Below are positions 20,522 to 32,600 of a stretch of DNA of 64,000 bases, piece after piece. This DNA is from Asterias rubens (Eukaryota; Echinodermata; Asteroidea; Forcipulatida; Asteriidae): NCBI RefSeq assembly GCF_902459465.1, contig NC_047068.1, forward strand, positions 21,723,195 to 21,787,194, written 5' to 3'. Under the pieces are notes generated by a model, which was given only the letters and a program-made list of their open reading frames with translations, was not told the origin of the DNA and did no database searches. Both the position numbers and the translations under genes were made by a program. Position 1 is the first letter of the stretch; every line of letters starts with the position of its first letter.

Positions 20522-20890
20522 AGGGTGTCGTGGCCGAGCGGAAAAGAGCACCGAATACAAGCTCTGGTGATTCTATTCAGCGGAGTGTGGGTTTGAATCC
20601 AGGTCGTGACACTTGTGTCCCTGAGCAAGACACTTCACTATAATTGCTTCTCTCCACCCAGGGGTAAATGGGTACCTGTGAGGGCAAAGTTGGTTCTTGT
20701 GATGGATTAGCTTTGATTGTGCTACATATTTGGCGGCACAGGCTGTATACTCAGGGAGCTGAGATGGTTTAAGGAATGATTTAAGGCCCAGTGACCAGGG
20801 GTTATAATGTTGAAGCGCCATGAGCGTCACTGCGTGTCGGACCTGAGCGCTATATAAGAAGCCACTATTATTATTGTCGATACTTGTTTG
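20522..20890 (+). repeat. tRNA-Leu-like SINE, full-length copy
   Basis: Head GTGTCGTGGCCGAGCGGAAA (box A) leads to GGGTTTGAATCCAGG (box B), then GACACTTGTGTCCCTGAGCA, CTCTCCACCCAGGGGTAAAT and GGTACCTGTGAGGGC. It ends in GCGCTATATAAGAAGCC with a short ATTATT tail. It matches 40168-40526 along its length. It is a Pol III-type retroposon, not a tRNA gene. Confidence 0.8.
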
Positions 20891-22980
20891 CAACGTGTTA
20901 GCTAGCGAGCCGTGCACGCCGTGTTAGCACGGCCAGTTGGGCTGAAAACACGGGCAAAATTTTGATGCACGGCTTGATTAAAGCCGTGCTGTCTAATAAT
21001 TTCAGTGGAAATTACTGAACTTCTTTTATTATTTTGTTGTTGTTGAACAGTTTAAAAACAGCAGTGAGTAAAATTAGATTTGGTTTTACCAGATTTACGT
21101 CTTCTTTTTGAATCAAAATTTCAACGACGCAACCATAAAACAATCACTCGAAGTTGCCTCGAAAACGCTGACCACATTGCGACCACACAACACACAACGC
21201 ACAACACAAACCACACATTACATGTACACAACGCACGTGAACACAACGCAAGCGAGACACGCAGACTTCGTATTAACGGTCAGTCGTCGTCATTGACCGT
21301 CATCAGCAGGCAGCATGAACTCCATGCACGCGTGGTATGATAGAGGCGAATTCACACGCGTTTTCGTTCAGATTATTTTAGGTATCAATCTCATCTCCAC
21401 GATCCTACAAACCATCGCGCTCTAGATTTTTCTACTATGACGTCAGTATCGGTAACTGAGTGACACGTGGCGCAGTGCACCTTTTACCGCATACATTCTG
21501 CAGTTGCTTTGTGGATTGGTTCCGCAGTTTTTCCCAACTCGACGGCGGCAAACATGACGATCTTTTTTCCTTCTAGAAATTCAAGGGCACATCGTTTGTT
21601 CATGGTAGAGTTTGTTTGAAACATCAAGACTTTTCTGGATTTCAATGTTTGCATCTCATGGGTGTTAATGCAGTTGACAAAACGATGTTTATTTTCCGCT
21701 CGAAAGGTTCAAAAACTGGTTCATGTTTCTTTTCAAATCTCAAGCCGGTTTTGCTGTAGACCTCCCAAATTTATTTTTCAATGCAAGTCTGTTTTTTTTG
21801 CCCAGTGGAACTACTTAAATGGCACTGTCTTTCATAACTGTTTGTTCTTTATTTTCTGTTTACAAATTGCCTTTGACCCAGTTTCAACAATTAAACAACC
21901 TATAAGGCTTAAACGTTATGAAACCTAAACAAATACTAAGGAAAAAAGAAGGGGGGGGGGGGTGAGACAGATTTGGCGCTGCACGCTCGTGTTGTGTGCT
22001 ACGCACACAATGTTTCTATTTTTGTAGTGATTTTAGGTTGCACTCCCACTTTTTCAGTTTGCACTCCCACTTTCCAAATTCCTGGCTAAGACACTGCTTG
22101 TTTGTTGAGTGGTAATTAATGACATATCCAAAATGGTACAAGAGTTTCAACCCAGAAGTGACCTGATTTGCATACTTAAATAAGGTGGTAATTATCAAAC
22201 TTTGAGGTCAACTATCTCCAAAACTATTCAGTTTACATGGTTTATGAACAAAACTTGTTTTAGTAAATATAAACCTGACCTAAAAAAAAAAATATTTGTT
22301 TCCTCGATTGACCCTTTCCAAACAACTAGGTAAAATAATAAAATAAGGGCAGGGTCACAACACAAATCACTGTGCTTTTGTGAAATCGTATTCACTTGCC
22401 CATTTTTTCTTCCTGTTTTTCATTATTTGTCAGTCTCCCGATCCACATTTTCCAGTTGCGCTGCGCGGGGCCCGCTTGGGTTCTTTCCCAGTCCCGTTTA
22501 TTTCCTGTTTTTTTTTTTTTTTTTCCATGTTCAGGTTATTACTTTCCTATCCCGTATCATTTATAGGTCTTTTTTTCCCTTTCCCGTCAGCCTATTATAT
22601 CCCTGGCCCCATTAACTTGTTTGCCATTCCCCCGTCCCCTGTCCCACCTTGCTGTTCAAATCAAATTGCTATTCATAATTGCATTTCAGTTACTAAGTTA
22701 AAAGTTTGCATGAAGTTATATTGAAACGTGGCGGAAGGAACACCTACACTTTTAAAATAACCACAACCATGGGAATGACCTTGATCTTTGCCTGCAGGCT
22801 ACATGTAGCTGTAGATGCGTCCATGCGATCAGCATACTGACTGTGACTAATGATGGATAAAAAGCAGCCCAGCATTCCAGGCTAGGCTATATAAATGGCT
22901 GGTGTGCCTCTCTGAAGTTGTCACTTTCCAGGCTACTATCAACAAGACAGGTGCACTTGGCCACTGTTATCATAGGTTAG
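20891..22980. other. Intergenic; no gene recognised
   Basis: Near 20930-20995 short inverted GCACGGC / GCCGTGC words occur. Around 21175-21260 there is an ACACAACGCACA-rich stretch. At 21949-21962 there is a G-run. From 22380 to 22640 lies a T/C-rich tract. None has coding signals. Confidence 0.35.
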
Positions 22981-22984
22981 TATA

Positions 22985-23215
22985 TACTGTTGTTTCTACT
23001 GGCTTAATGTCATCGCTTTTTTACTGTTGTATCTTCTGTCTTTATTTCATCACTTTTTTACTGTTGTATCAACTGTCTTTCTGACAAGCTTTTTTTACTG
23101 TTGTATCTACTGTCTTTATGTCAATGCATTTTTACTGTTCTGTATCTACTGTCTTGTCAATGCATTTTTATTGTTCAACTGTCTTTATGTCAATGCTTTT
23201 TACTGTTTGATAGTC
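22985..23215. repeat. Pyrimidine-rich tandem repeat, period about 40 bp
   Basis: About six degenerate units of TTTTTACTGTTGTATCTACT followed by GTCTTTATGTCAATGC lie upstream of the first recognised exon of the barrel/EF-hand gene. Confidence 0.65.
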
Positions 23216-23234
23216 CAGCCGTCAATTTCACCAA

Positions 23235-23390
23235 ATTTTTCCTAACTTAGGATTAATCTTTAGGATATACTTAGGACGAGTTAAGTTATATATTCATAGA
23301 CGTTAGGATGCATTGAACTCATCCTAGGTTAGGACGAGTTACTCGTCCTTACAGGATATTAATCCTAGCGTTTCATGAAATCGGCTGCTG
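23235..23390. mobile_element. CCTAACTTAGGA-type MITE
   Basis: TTTTTCCTAACTTAGGATTA, GGACGAGTTAAG, inverted CCTAGGTTAGGACGAGTTAC and ATCCTAGCG, ending ATGAAATCGG. It is related to 10588-10735 and 42600-42715. Confidence 0.5.
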
Positions 23391-23564
23391 TAAGGTTCTT
23401 GTGTTTTCATTTTTAGTTTCGTTTTATTGTGGTTTTTCCTTGCTTTTTCAAGTTGTTAGCTTATAAATCATTTTCTAATGATTTTGTTATCTGCTTGTGT
23501 ACATTTTATGGAATCCCTTATCCTTGCTTTGTTTTACTTGTTTCTGAGTATTGTTCTTGTTAGT

Positions 23565-23677
23565 GTACGGCGCTTTGATAATTTTTAAAGGCGCTTTATA
23601 AATACCTATATTGTTATTTGTATTACATGGGCGCTATATAATTCAATAAGTTACTATTATTATTATTATTATTATCA
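23565..23677 (+). repeat. SINE/LINE tail with (ATT)n supplying the upstream part of a splice acceptor
   Basis: GGCGCTTTGATAA, GGCGCTTTATAAATACC and GGGCGCTATATAATTC precede TATTATTATT at 23656-23674. The acceptor AG (23677-23678) of the next exon is the last base pair after this microsatellite. Confidence 0.5.
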
Positions 23678-23678
23678 G

Positions 23679-26600
23679 GAAAGAGTGAGACGAATGTCAG
23701 AATGGAACAACAGGGTCTAAGCAAGCTTGCAGATGGCTACAAGAAGCACATAGCTGGGGAGATGAAGGGCTATGAGACGCTCCGGAACTTGGATCTGGTC
23801 GTTGTCGACAACTCGCTCCGTGAGAGTACCGTGGCCCAGCTTCGGGGACACACCCTGCAGAATAAGTGGAAGATCTACGAGGAGGTGAAGAAGTGCGGTT
23901 TCAATTACACCATCGTGGCATCGTTCTCTCATATGACGCGCGTCGACGATGTCTTCGTGCAGGAGCTTTGTGCCAAAGAGAAGCAGAACCGCAGCGGCCT
24001 GTTGTCGTTTTCTGAGTTGGTTGACGGTAATTTGTTTAAATCCAGATGATTACTTATAATGGGTAAAAACCAAAAGTGATATTCCAGGCATGATACTCGA
24101 CCACGCAGCAACAAAGGCGATTGCCTCCATGCCCCCTGGTCATTGCCTGGTGAAATGCTCATTTAGAAATTTATTTATTTAATTTCCTCATAGGGTGCCC
24201 TTTACCAAGGACAAAATGCCTTGTGCCCTTGCCCTTTAAAAAAAATGAAGCATACAGGCCTGATATTCTTTATCCCCGATGTAATTTCCATCATTAAATT
24301 TCCATCTGTTAAATAGTTGTGGTACCTGTTAAATATATGATTCAAACTGCCTCTAGCTACTTGGCAATCTCGGTGGTCTAGTTCTAGAATTGCAAAGGTC
24401 GTGGGTTTTTAATCCCACCCGAAATATGCCTGTGATTTGATTACACAGAACTACGGAATAAACAGTGCTAACACACATCGGTGTGTATGGGTAAAACCAA
24501 AAGTTATATTCTTTATCTTTGATGCAAATTTCCATCAATTAAAAATAAATTACTCAAAATAATTATTTGCATAAAAACTTACTTGGTAACAAGCAATGGA
24601 GAGCTGTATATTTTTTTTTTGAGAAACGGCTCCCACTGAAGTAATGTAGTTTTTGAGAAAGAAGTAGTTTTCCACAAATTTGATTTTAAGACCTCAGAAT
24701 TAGATTTTGAGGTCCCGTAATCAAGTATCTGAAAGCTTTTTTTTCCCGTTCATTATTAGCGCGCAACTTCAATGACCAATTGAGCTCAAATTTTTACAGG
24801 TTTGTTATTTTGTGCAGATGTTGAGACATACCAAGTGAGACAAGTACCGAAGGTGTCCAGTGGCTAGGATTTGGGTACCTTTTCAAAATGTCCATAGATT
24901 TACATTAAACTTACAGGGTTTGAAGATAATGGTAGTGGAAAGCTTTCCTTCAAATATTACTTACTGAGGTGCTGTAGTTTTTGAGAAATGAGTAAAAACA
25001 CTGTCATGAAAATACGTTTGTAAATGATTAAATTAATTTTTGTCTCATGAGACGAAAATTATGTTCATGACAGTGTTTTTTAATTTCCCAAAATCTACAG
25101 CACCTCAGCACGTAATATTTTCAGGGAAGCTTTCTACTATCATTATCCTCAAACTGTGTAAGTTTAGTGTAAACCTGTGGACATTGTGTTTTTTGTCCTA
25201 CAATGCAATTAGTGGTGCATTCAATGATTACTTTGTTAACATTGGTACTAAACTTGCTAACAAGCTCCCAGTTTGTAATACTCCATTCGATTCTTTAAGC
25301 CCTATTGTTATTAAAGAAGCTAGGTACTCATTGGCAAAACCACTTGCAAAGATCTTCAATATGTCTTTAACTTTGGGAGTTTTTCCAGATAGTCTGAAAA
25401 AAGCTAAAGTTACCCCTATCCATAAAGGTGGTGATAGAAATCTCCTTGGCAATTATAGACCGATATCAGTTCTTTCGACATTCTCAAAGACCTTTGAAAA
25501 ACTCATCTATACAAGGCTAATGGGCTTTATATCTAAGCATAACCTCCTCTCTGAATCACAATTTGGTTTCAGAGAAAAGCGTTCTACGGAGTTAGCGACA
25601 TCTTTTGTAATAAATAAATTGCTTAATGGCTTTGAAGACAAAAACTTTTCTATTGGCATATTTCTAGACCTGTCTAAGGCCTTCGACACTGTTAACCATG
25701 ACATTTTATTACATAAATTAGAACATTCTGGAGTCCCCGGAATAGCGTTGGAATGGTTTAAAAGTTATTTATCTAACAGAACACAAGTTGTTTCATATAA
25801 TTCTACAATTTCAACAAAACAAAATATCATATGTGGAGTGCCCCAAGGCTCTATTTTAGGACCTTTGCTATTCATTCTTTATATTAATGACATCTGTAAC
25901 ACATCCGATATTTTATCATTTTGTCTTTTTGCTGATGACACAAAATTAGTTCTAAGCCACAGATGGGTTGATGCAGCTGTGAACAATTTAAACATTGAAG
26001 CCGCGAAAATAAGCAAATGGCTTAAAGCAGGCAAACTTTGTCTTAACTTGCTAAAATCCAATTGTATTATATTCTGTCAAGCTCAACGTAGATATATTCA
26101 ATCTGTACCCCTAGTTTTGGATGGTGTAGTGCTCAAACAAGTGACACATACCAAGTTTTTTGGTGTAGAAATTGATGAGAATTTATTCGGGAAGAATCAT
26201 TTAAGAGACGTTACCAATAAAGTAGCTAAAAATATTGGTATAATTAACCGTCTAAGAAAATTCGTTCCGGGTTTATTTTGCTGACCCTGTATAACTCTTT
26301 GGTTCTTACGTATTTAAATTATTCCATTCTTACTTGGGGTGGTTCCTTAACACAAAACAGTAGACTTCTCACCTTGCAAAAGCGAGCTGTTCGTATTATT
26401 TCTAATGCTGGTGCCCGTGACCATATGGCTCCATTATTTTGTAATTAGATTACTACAAATTATTGACCTTTACCAACTAAATTTTGGTAAATTTATGTAT
26501 AAAGCTTTGAATAACGCATTGCCAAGTTGCATTAATTCACTTTTCACACTAACTTCCAACATCCATTCACACTATACTCATAGCACTGCCAAGAAAAACC

Positions 26601-29600
26601 TGTTCGTTTCCCGCCAGAGAACAACATTATACCAAAATAGTCTTGTTCAATGAGTTACTCAATTAAGTCTTCAATCACTCTTCCTGCATTCACAAGAAAA
26701 TTTAAAAAACAACTTCTTGATGACTATTCGTAGGTTTATTTAAGTATATTGTTAACTTATTCACCATCATATATTAGCCTCTGTCGTGTATTCTGTTTGT
26801 CTAGTCTGTCTTGTGTTTTCTTTCTTCTGTGTAGTATTTTATGTTGTTTGTTTGTCCATAGGTTAAGGCACAAAATCCTCTGCTTCACCCTAACCTAATT
26901 GTTGTCCTACTTTAAAAGCTTCCTAATATATAACTAACTAAATCATTGTAAACTTTCATATCCTAAGATACTAAGTAATACTGTCAACTACTCATAATTT
27001 GAATATACTTATAAAACTTTGTAAAATGTGTAAGTTTAAATGTAGGGCAGCAATGAAATAAATGTGTGCAAATACAAATACAAATACATAGACCCTTTAC
27101 AGATAAAGAGCTGTTGTCAACAAGCAATTTTAATGTTTTTTTTTTGTTCATTGTGTTCTGACAATGCAGGTAGCGTGGTAATGAAGAAAGGTAAAGACCA
27201 CCAGGTTGATATCCCAGATGAGTACCTCACCGCTGTCCCAATAGGACTGCAGAAGCTCAAGAGCTATGGCGTTCCCAATGCCATCATCGAGATCGACCTC
27301 AATGATGGTGTCTACAACTTCAACCTCGCCAAGTTCCCTCTCGAGGGCTTCTGCCACCTCCTGGAAACCAGAATCAAATGGTGTCACAAAAACCTGGACC
27401 CCAACAGTCAGGTCTTCGTGAACATCCGAGATTTGGCCGAGATCATGCCCAAGGATCCCGAGAGGGTCTTCCAGGTCGTGGCGTTTCTTGCCAAGCTACC
27501 AACGGAGATTCGTCCTGCCGGGGTCTTGTTCGAGGAGCCTGAGGGTAAGACGCTCCCGGAAGAGTGTGGGGCGTGGACTAAATATATTCGGCAGGTCATG
27601 AAAGACAATGGATGGAATGGACACCTGTTAGTCCACATCCACGAGAGGTACGGTTTCACAGAGGCTTCTGTGATGCAGGTAAGTTTCGGCAAACTTCTCC
27701 TTCCGTTAAAGGCACTATTGGTAATTACCAAAACCAATTGTTAACATAAAAACATATGAGCAATGGAGATCGAGCTGTTGATAGAACAACACGTTGTGTG
27801 AAACGGCTCCATCAACTTCGGTGACCAATTGAGCCCAAATTTTCACAAGTTTGTTATTTTATGCATACACCAAGTGAGAATACTTGTCTTTGACAATTAC
27901 CAAACATGTCCAGTGCCTTCAAAAGCATGATTATAATATTGGTAGCAATCAGAAATTGTGTAAAGGACAATTTTGGTTAAATCTAAAAAGCTTATAATCT
28001 TGTTATTTTTTGAACCATTTTTTCCTTTCAAAATACTGGCTGCGATGGGCAAAGAAAATGTCCCTTAAAGCACAGTTCTTAAATTTATCAAGAAACTGAA
28101 ATGAATCTTAGTTACTTGTTTTACCTAATTTATCTGAAATAATTATACTGATCGTATGTTTTTTTTCCGAAAGTTAGTACTAAAAGTACTCTTCCAATTT
28201 TAATTAATGCGTACTTGACAGATTGTTTGAAAGGGTAGTTGTAAATTGCATTGTTTTTGTCTTTGGAAGTGTAGTTGCACATTAAATTCATCTGGATTAT
28301 TGATTTATTGTAAATCATAAAAGATCCGTTTTTACAAATCTAAAATTATTTAGACGGTACTTTTTATAATTTTAGTAGTTACATTTCACTCCTAGGAGCT
28401 TCTTCCGACTGGTGACCATGTCCAATGCTCAACTGCCTTTTGTACCCTTTCTTGGTGGACATAGAGGGCGTTGTAAGCAGGGTTTGGACTAATTGGTCAT
28501 AAATGTTCTGGAGTTTGTATGCCCCATCGTCTTTGTAGTGTCATTATTTAGTTTCCCTTGTTATTGTTACAATCATAGTCGCTTATGAATGGAGCCAATG
28601 GGATATGGGCCAGCGTCTGCACTGAAGGTGCCTTCATGGGCCACGCCTCAACTTGTGGTACCATCATGAACCTTGTCAGGTTTGGCAACACCAAGGTTCT
28701 GAAGAAGTTCAACTGCAAGTACCTGCGGAAGGCCGCCATCAATGTCACCCGGTTGACAACGGGTAAGGACCCGGCACCGAAGCAGCCCTTCTATGGCGGT
28801 AGAGCCCTGGACTACGTCTTCTCCATGACATGCAGTCAGTTTGATCTGGCCGATTTCTTCGGCGAGAAGCCACTGATTCGAATCTCCACGCTAGCATCCG
28901 ATAAGATGATCTGCGCCCAGCTAGAGAACTATTTCGGGAAGGATGAAGCATTTACTATTGAACAGGCTCACAAGATGAAGGCAGTCATGCTGGAAGATCT
29001 TCAGGCGAACAGGTAACTGTCAAGTTTACCGATTTTGTTTTATTGTCTTCTTATTCTTGAATTACTTATTTATTTATTTATTTGTTTATTTATTTGTGTA
29101 TTAAATTATACTCATATTTGATTTGTTTATTTATTTATTTGTTTATCAATATATTTATTTCATGATTTTTTTTCTTTGATTTTTTCCTAATAATATTTTT
29201 GTTGTCTATAAGTGGGTGGGCCAGCCAACGAGGCATACCATGGTTTGCATCAGGGCGCAAGAGCCTGCTCCTTCATGGCCTCCTATACACATTGGTTGGG
29301 TGTCATGGCTGTTGGTAGTTACTTTAAAAAACAAATATTAACTTAAAAACTGACTTGGTAACAAGAATTGGAGAGCTGTTGATAGTATAAAACATTGTGG
29401 GAAACAACTCCCTCTGAAGTAGCATAGTTTTTGAGAAAGAGGTAGTTTTTCACTAAAATAATGAAAGTCTTTTAATTTTTATCTTAAAGCACACAAATTT
29501 GTCCAACAAGGGTGTTTTTCCTTTCATCATTTTCTCGAAACTTCGATGACCGATTGAGCCCAAATTTTCACAAGCTTGTTATTTTAAGGTCATGATGGGA

Positions 29601-32600
29601 TACACCAAGTGAGAAGACTGGTCTTTGACAATTACCAAACATGTACCTTCCCTTAATAGGGTACATGCAAAGATGAGAAATGTCAGACTTTTATCTGAAT
29701 TCAGACTTTTAATTAGGCAGTGGACACTATTGGTGATTACTCAAAATCATTATTGTCATAAAACCTTACTTGGTAACGAGCAATGGGGAGAGGTTGATGG
29801 TATAAAACATTGTGAGAAACGGCACCCTCTAAAGTGACATAGTTTTTGAGAAAGAAGTAATTTTCCACGAGTTTGATTTCGAGACCTCAAGTTTAGAACT
29901 TGAGGTCTTGAAATCAAACATCTCAAAGCACATAACTTCGTGTGACAAGGGTATTTTTTTCTTTCATTGTTATCTCGCAACTCCGACGACCGATCAAGCT
30001 CAAGTTTTATGCATTTATGTTGAGAAACACCAAAGGAGAAGACTGGTCTTTGACAATTACCAATAGTGTACACTGTCTTTAAAGTCTGCTGGTTAACAAA
30101 AACTGGTGTACTTTTCCCCCAGAGAAAACAAGTCATGCTCTTTGATGTACTTTTCTAGTGCTGAGGATACTGTTCCTCATTATCCTAGAAGCTCAATGGA
30201 ATCTATTATTCCATGGGTTGTCAAAAGGTGGAATTGCCATCATTTCAATAACGAGGTTCTGGAGTCCAGTTTCAGACTTTTCTGCAGCATTGACTCTCGT
30301 CCCTGGAGTATCAAGTTCAAGTTCTGGTGGTTAAGTCATCAGATTGGGGGTCAGGTCTAGGTCATAGATTGGGGGTCGGGTCTAGGTCATGACATTTCTG
30401 TATATTGAGCAAGATACTTAATTAGCTGTTCCGACCTACCGTTGGAACAGGTGTTGTTTTCGTCGAGATTTTTATTATTATTATTATTATTCTTTGTTTC
30501 CGCCTAAAACCCCATAGCGTTTTTACAGCGTTTTTGTTCAGGCCCCGTCTCCTAAAGTATGAGGATAAAAGAGTTAAATCATATATCAAATTGAAGCTTA
30601 GAACATAAGCTTTACTCTAACAAAAAAGTGTTAAAATTCTTAATTAATTAACCACGTGGTCTTCATTTGAATTTTTAATTTGTAAACTTGATGCAGTCAC
30701 TTTCATGTTATTGTGAAACATTCTCTTTGGTAATACAACACAGTATGTACCTCAATGAGTTGTTGACTTCTTGAGAGGAGTCTATACTATTTTGTTTCCT
30801 ACCCGCGTTCTGGACACATTACTCTGTACACACACAAAGTACGGAGGTTTGGGATTTTCGTTAGAACGTGCGTTAAATTTGTCCTTGTTTTTCTAACCGC
30901 GTTCTGGACCAATTACTCTGTGCATGGGTTTTGTTAAAACGAACGTGCGTAATTAGATAGGGTTTTTTTGACGACATCGACGTCGTCGTCAAAAACCCCC
31001 TTAAGGCATCTAATACTACATTTCAACCCTACTTAATAGTTATAGGCGTTAGCAGTTCATATTTAGTGACAATGGTCGCAAAATCATGAAACGAGAACTA
31101 TTTCGCCGGATCATAATCCCCTCTGTTGATGCACATACGTAAAAACCCACCATTTTTACATCGTGCCCTTCTCGCCTAGTGGTCATCAGTCGCGACTACA
31201 CATCTGAGAATTGCGAATTCGAATCTCCGTCTGAAATCAATATTTTTGTATCCCCCAAAACTAAAAATACATTTCTTTTTGTAATATTTAAGTTTGATTC
31301 TTATCTTTATATCGATAGTGTTGCCTTTTCTTTTTCTCAAATGTTAGCCCAACATAACCTGTGTGCATGCATGACACGATGATGTTTAAAAACACAGTAA
31401 GCGAAAAATGGTAATCATAAGCGCAGAGTTTGGTGGTTAAGAGTTCTGTGAAATCAACTTGTACTAGATCAAACATCAAACCACAGACTCAAAAAATTTT
31501 TTAAATCGTAATTAATTAACCACGTGACCCATATTTGCATATTTAATTGTACAAGGGGACAAAGTTGTTGGAACTTCCTGTTGATGCAGACATCATGAGA
31601 ACATCAGCATAAGTATTGGAATTGCACTACCTATTGAACCACTTGGAGTGTTCAAGGAGTCCAACACGTCAGTCTAGAGTCCAACTCTGATCGTAAAAAT
31701 CAATTCAGGCATCATCTTCAATTTAATTTTATGCAACAAGCAAACATATACATTTTCTGATTTTATTTCAAAGGGTAACATAAATGGCTGTTAGCGAACG
31801 GTTTCCAACAAACACTACATGGTGTACGTACACAATACAAAGTTTGTTATTGCCACATTATTCAGCGAACCATGAATCATACACAGCAACTATTCACAAG
31901 AAAATCTATGTGTGGAGGGTAACATACAGCACACAATGGAACCGGAGTTTAAAATGACAATACCAAAAGTGCAATCGTCAGCCCTTGAAGTTTATTATAC
32001 ATGGGGCTGATGGTGATCAAAAGGATAAAAGTCTGTTGTCGATACAACCGCCCACTTATATTCAACGGACCATGAATCACGGACCATAATGCATGATGTC
32101 CCAGCCATTGGATTTTCGTGTGTTTCTGCTAGATTCCTCGCTCCCCAACCAAAGTGACTACAAAACGTCTCTAATGGATAACAATGGTATATTTCGATAT
32201 GGTTTTTTTCCCAGCAAGAGTTGTGGGGCCCAATTTATCTAGTATTTATTTTTGGTATTTTGTTTATCTGTTTCATTTAAATATATGGTTAAGTTTTATT
32301 TTACGCTAACTGTTTTTGTGTTTGTTCTTCCTGTAAATTTGAATTGTTTTGCCGCTACATAAGATTACACCCACTAAATAGAATTGCTTACATTGCTTTC
32401 TTCGTTAGAAAAAAAGGGGGGGTCCGTACTCGTTAAGGTTTGCTTTTTATGGGCCCCTCCATCCCCTACATGTGTTTTGCATTGATTTTTAGTTTTTGTT
32501 TTCTATTATTGTACGATTGCATTTGCTTGTAATAAATGATTTATTACCTTCTGTGTAGACTAAGCAAGTCTCGCACGTATTTGAACTTGCGGGACCATTA

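Noticed and set aside
20522..20600. tRNA-Leu gene
   Set aside because: Box A and B are present, but the sequence continues into the shared SINE body and the anticodon arm is not tRNA-like.
20573..20917. 114-codon minus-strand frame
   Set aside because: Lies entirely within the SINE.
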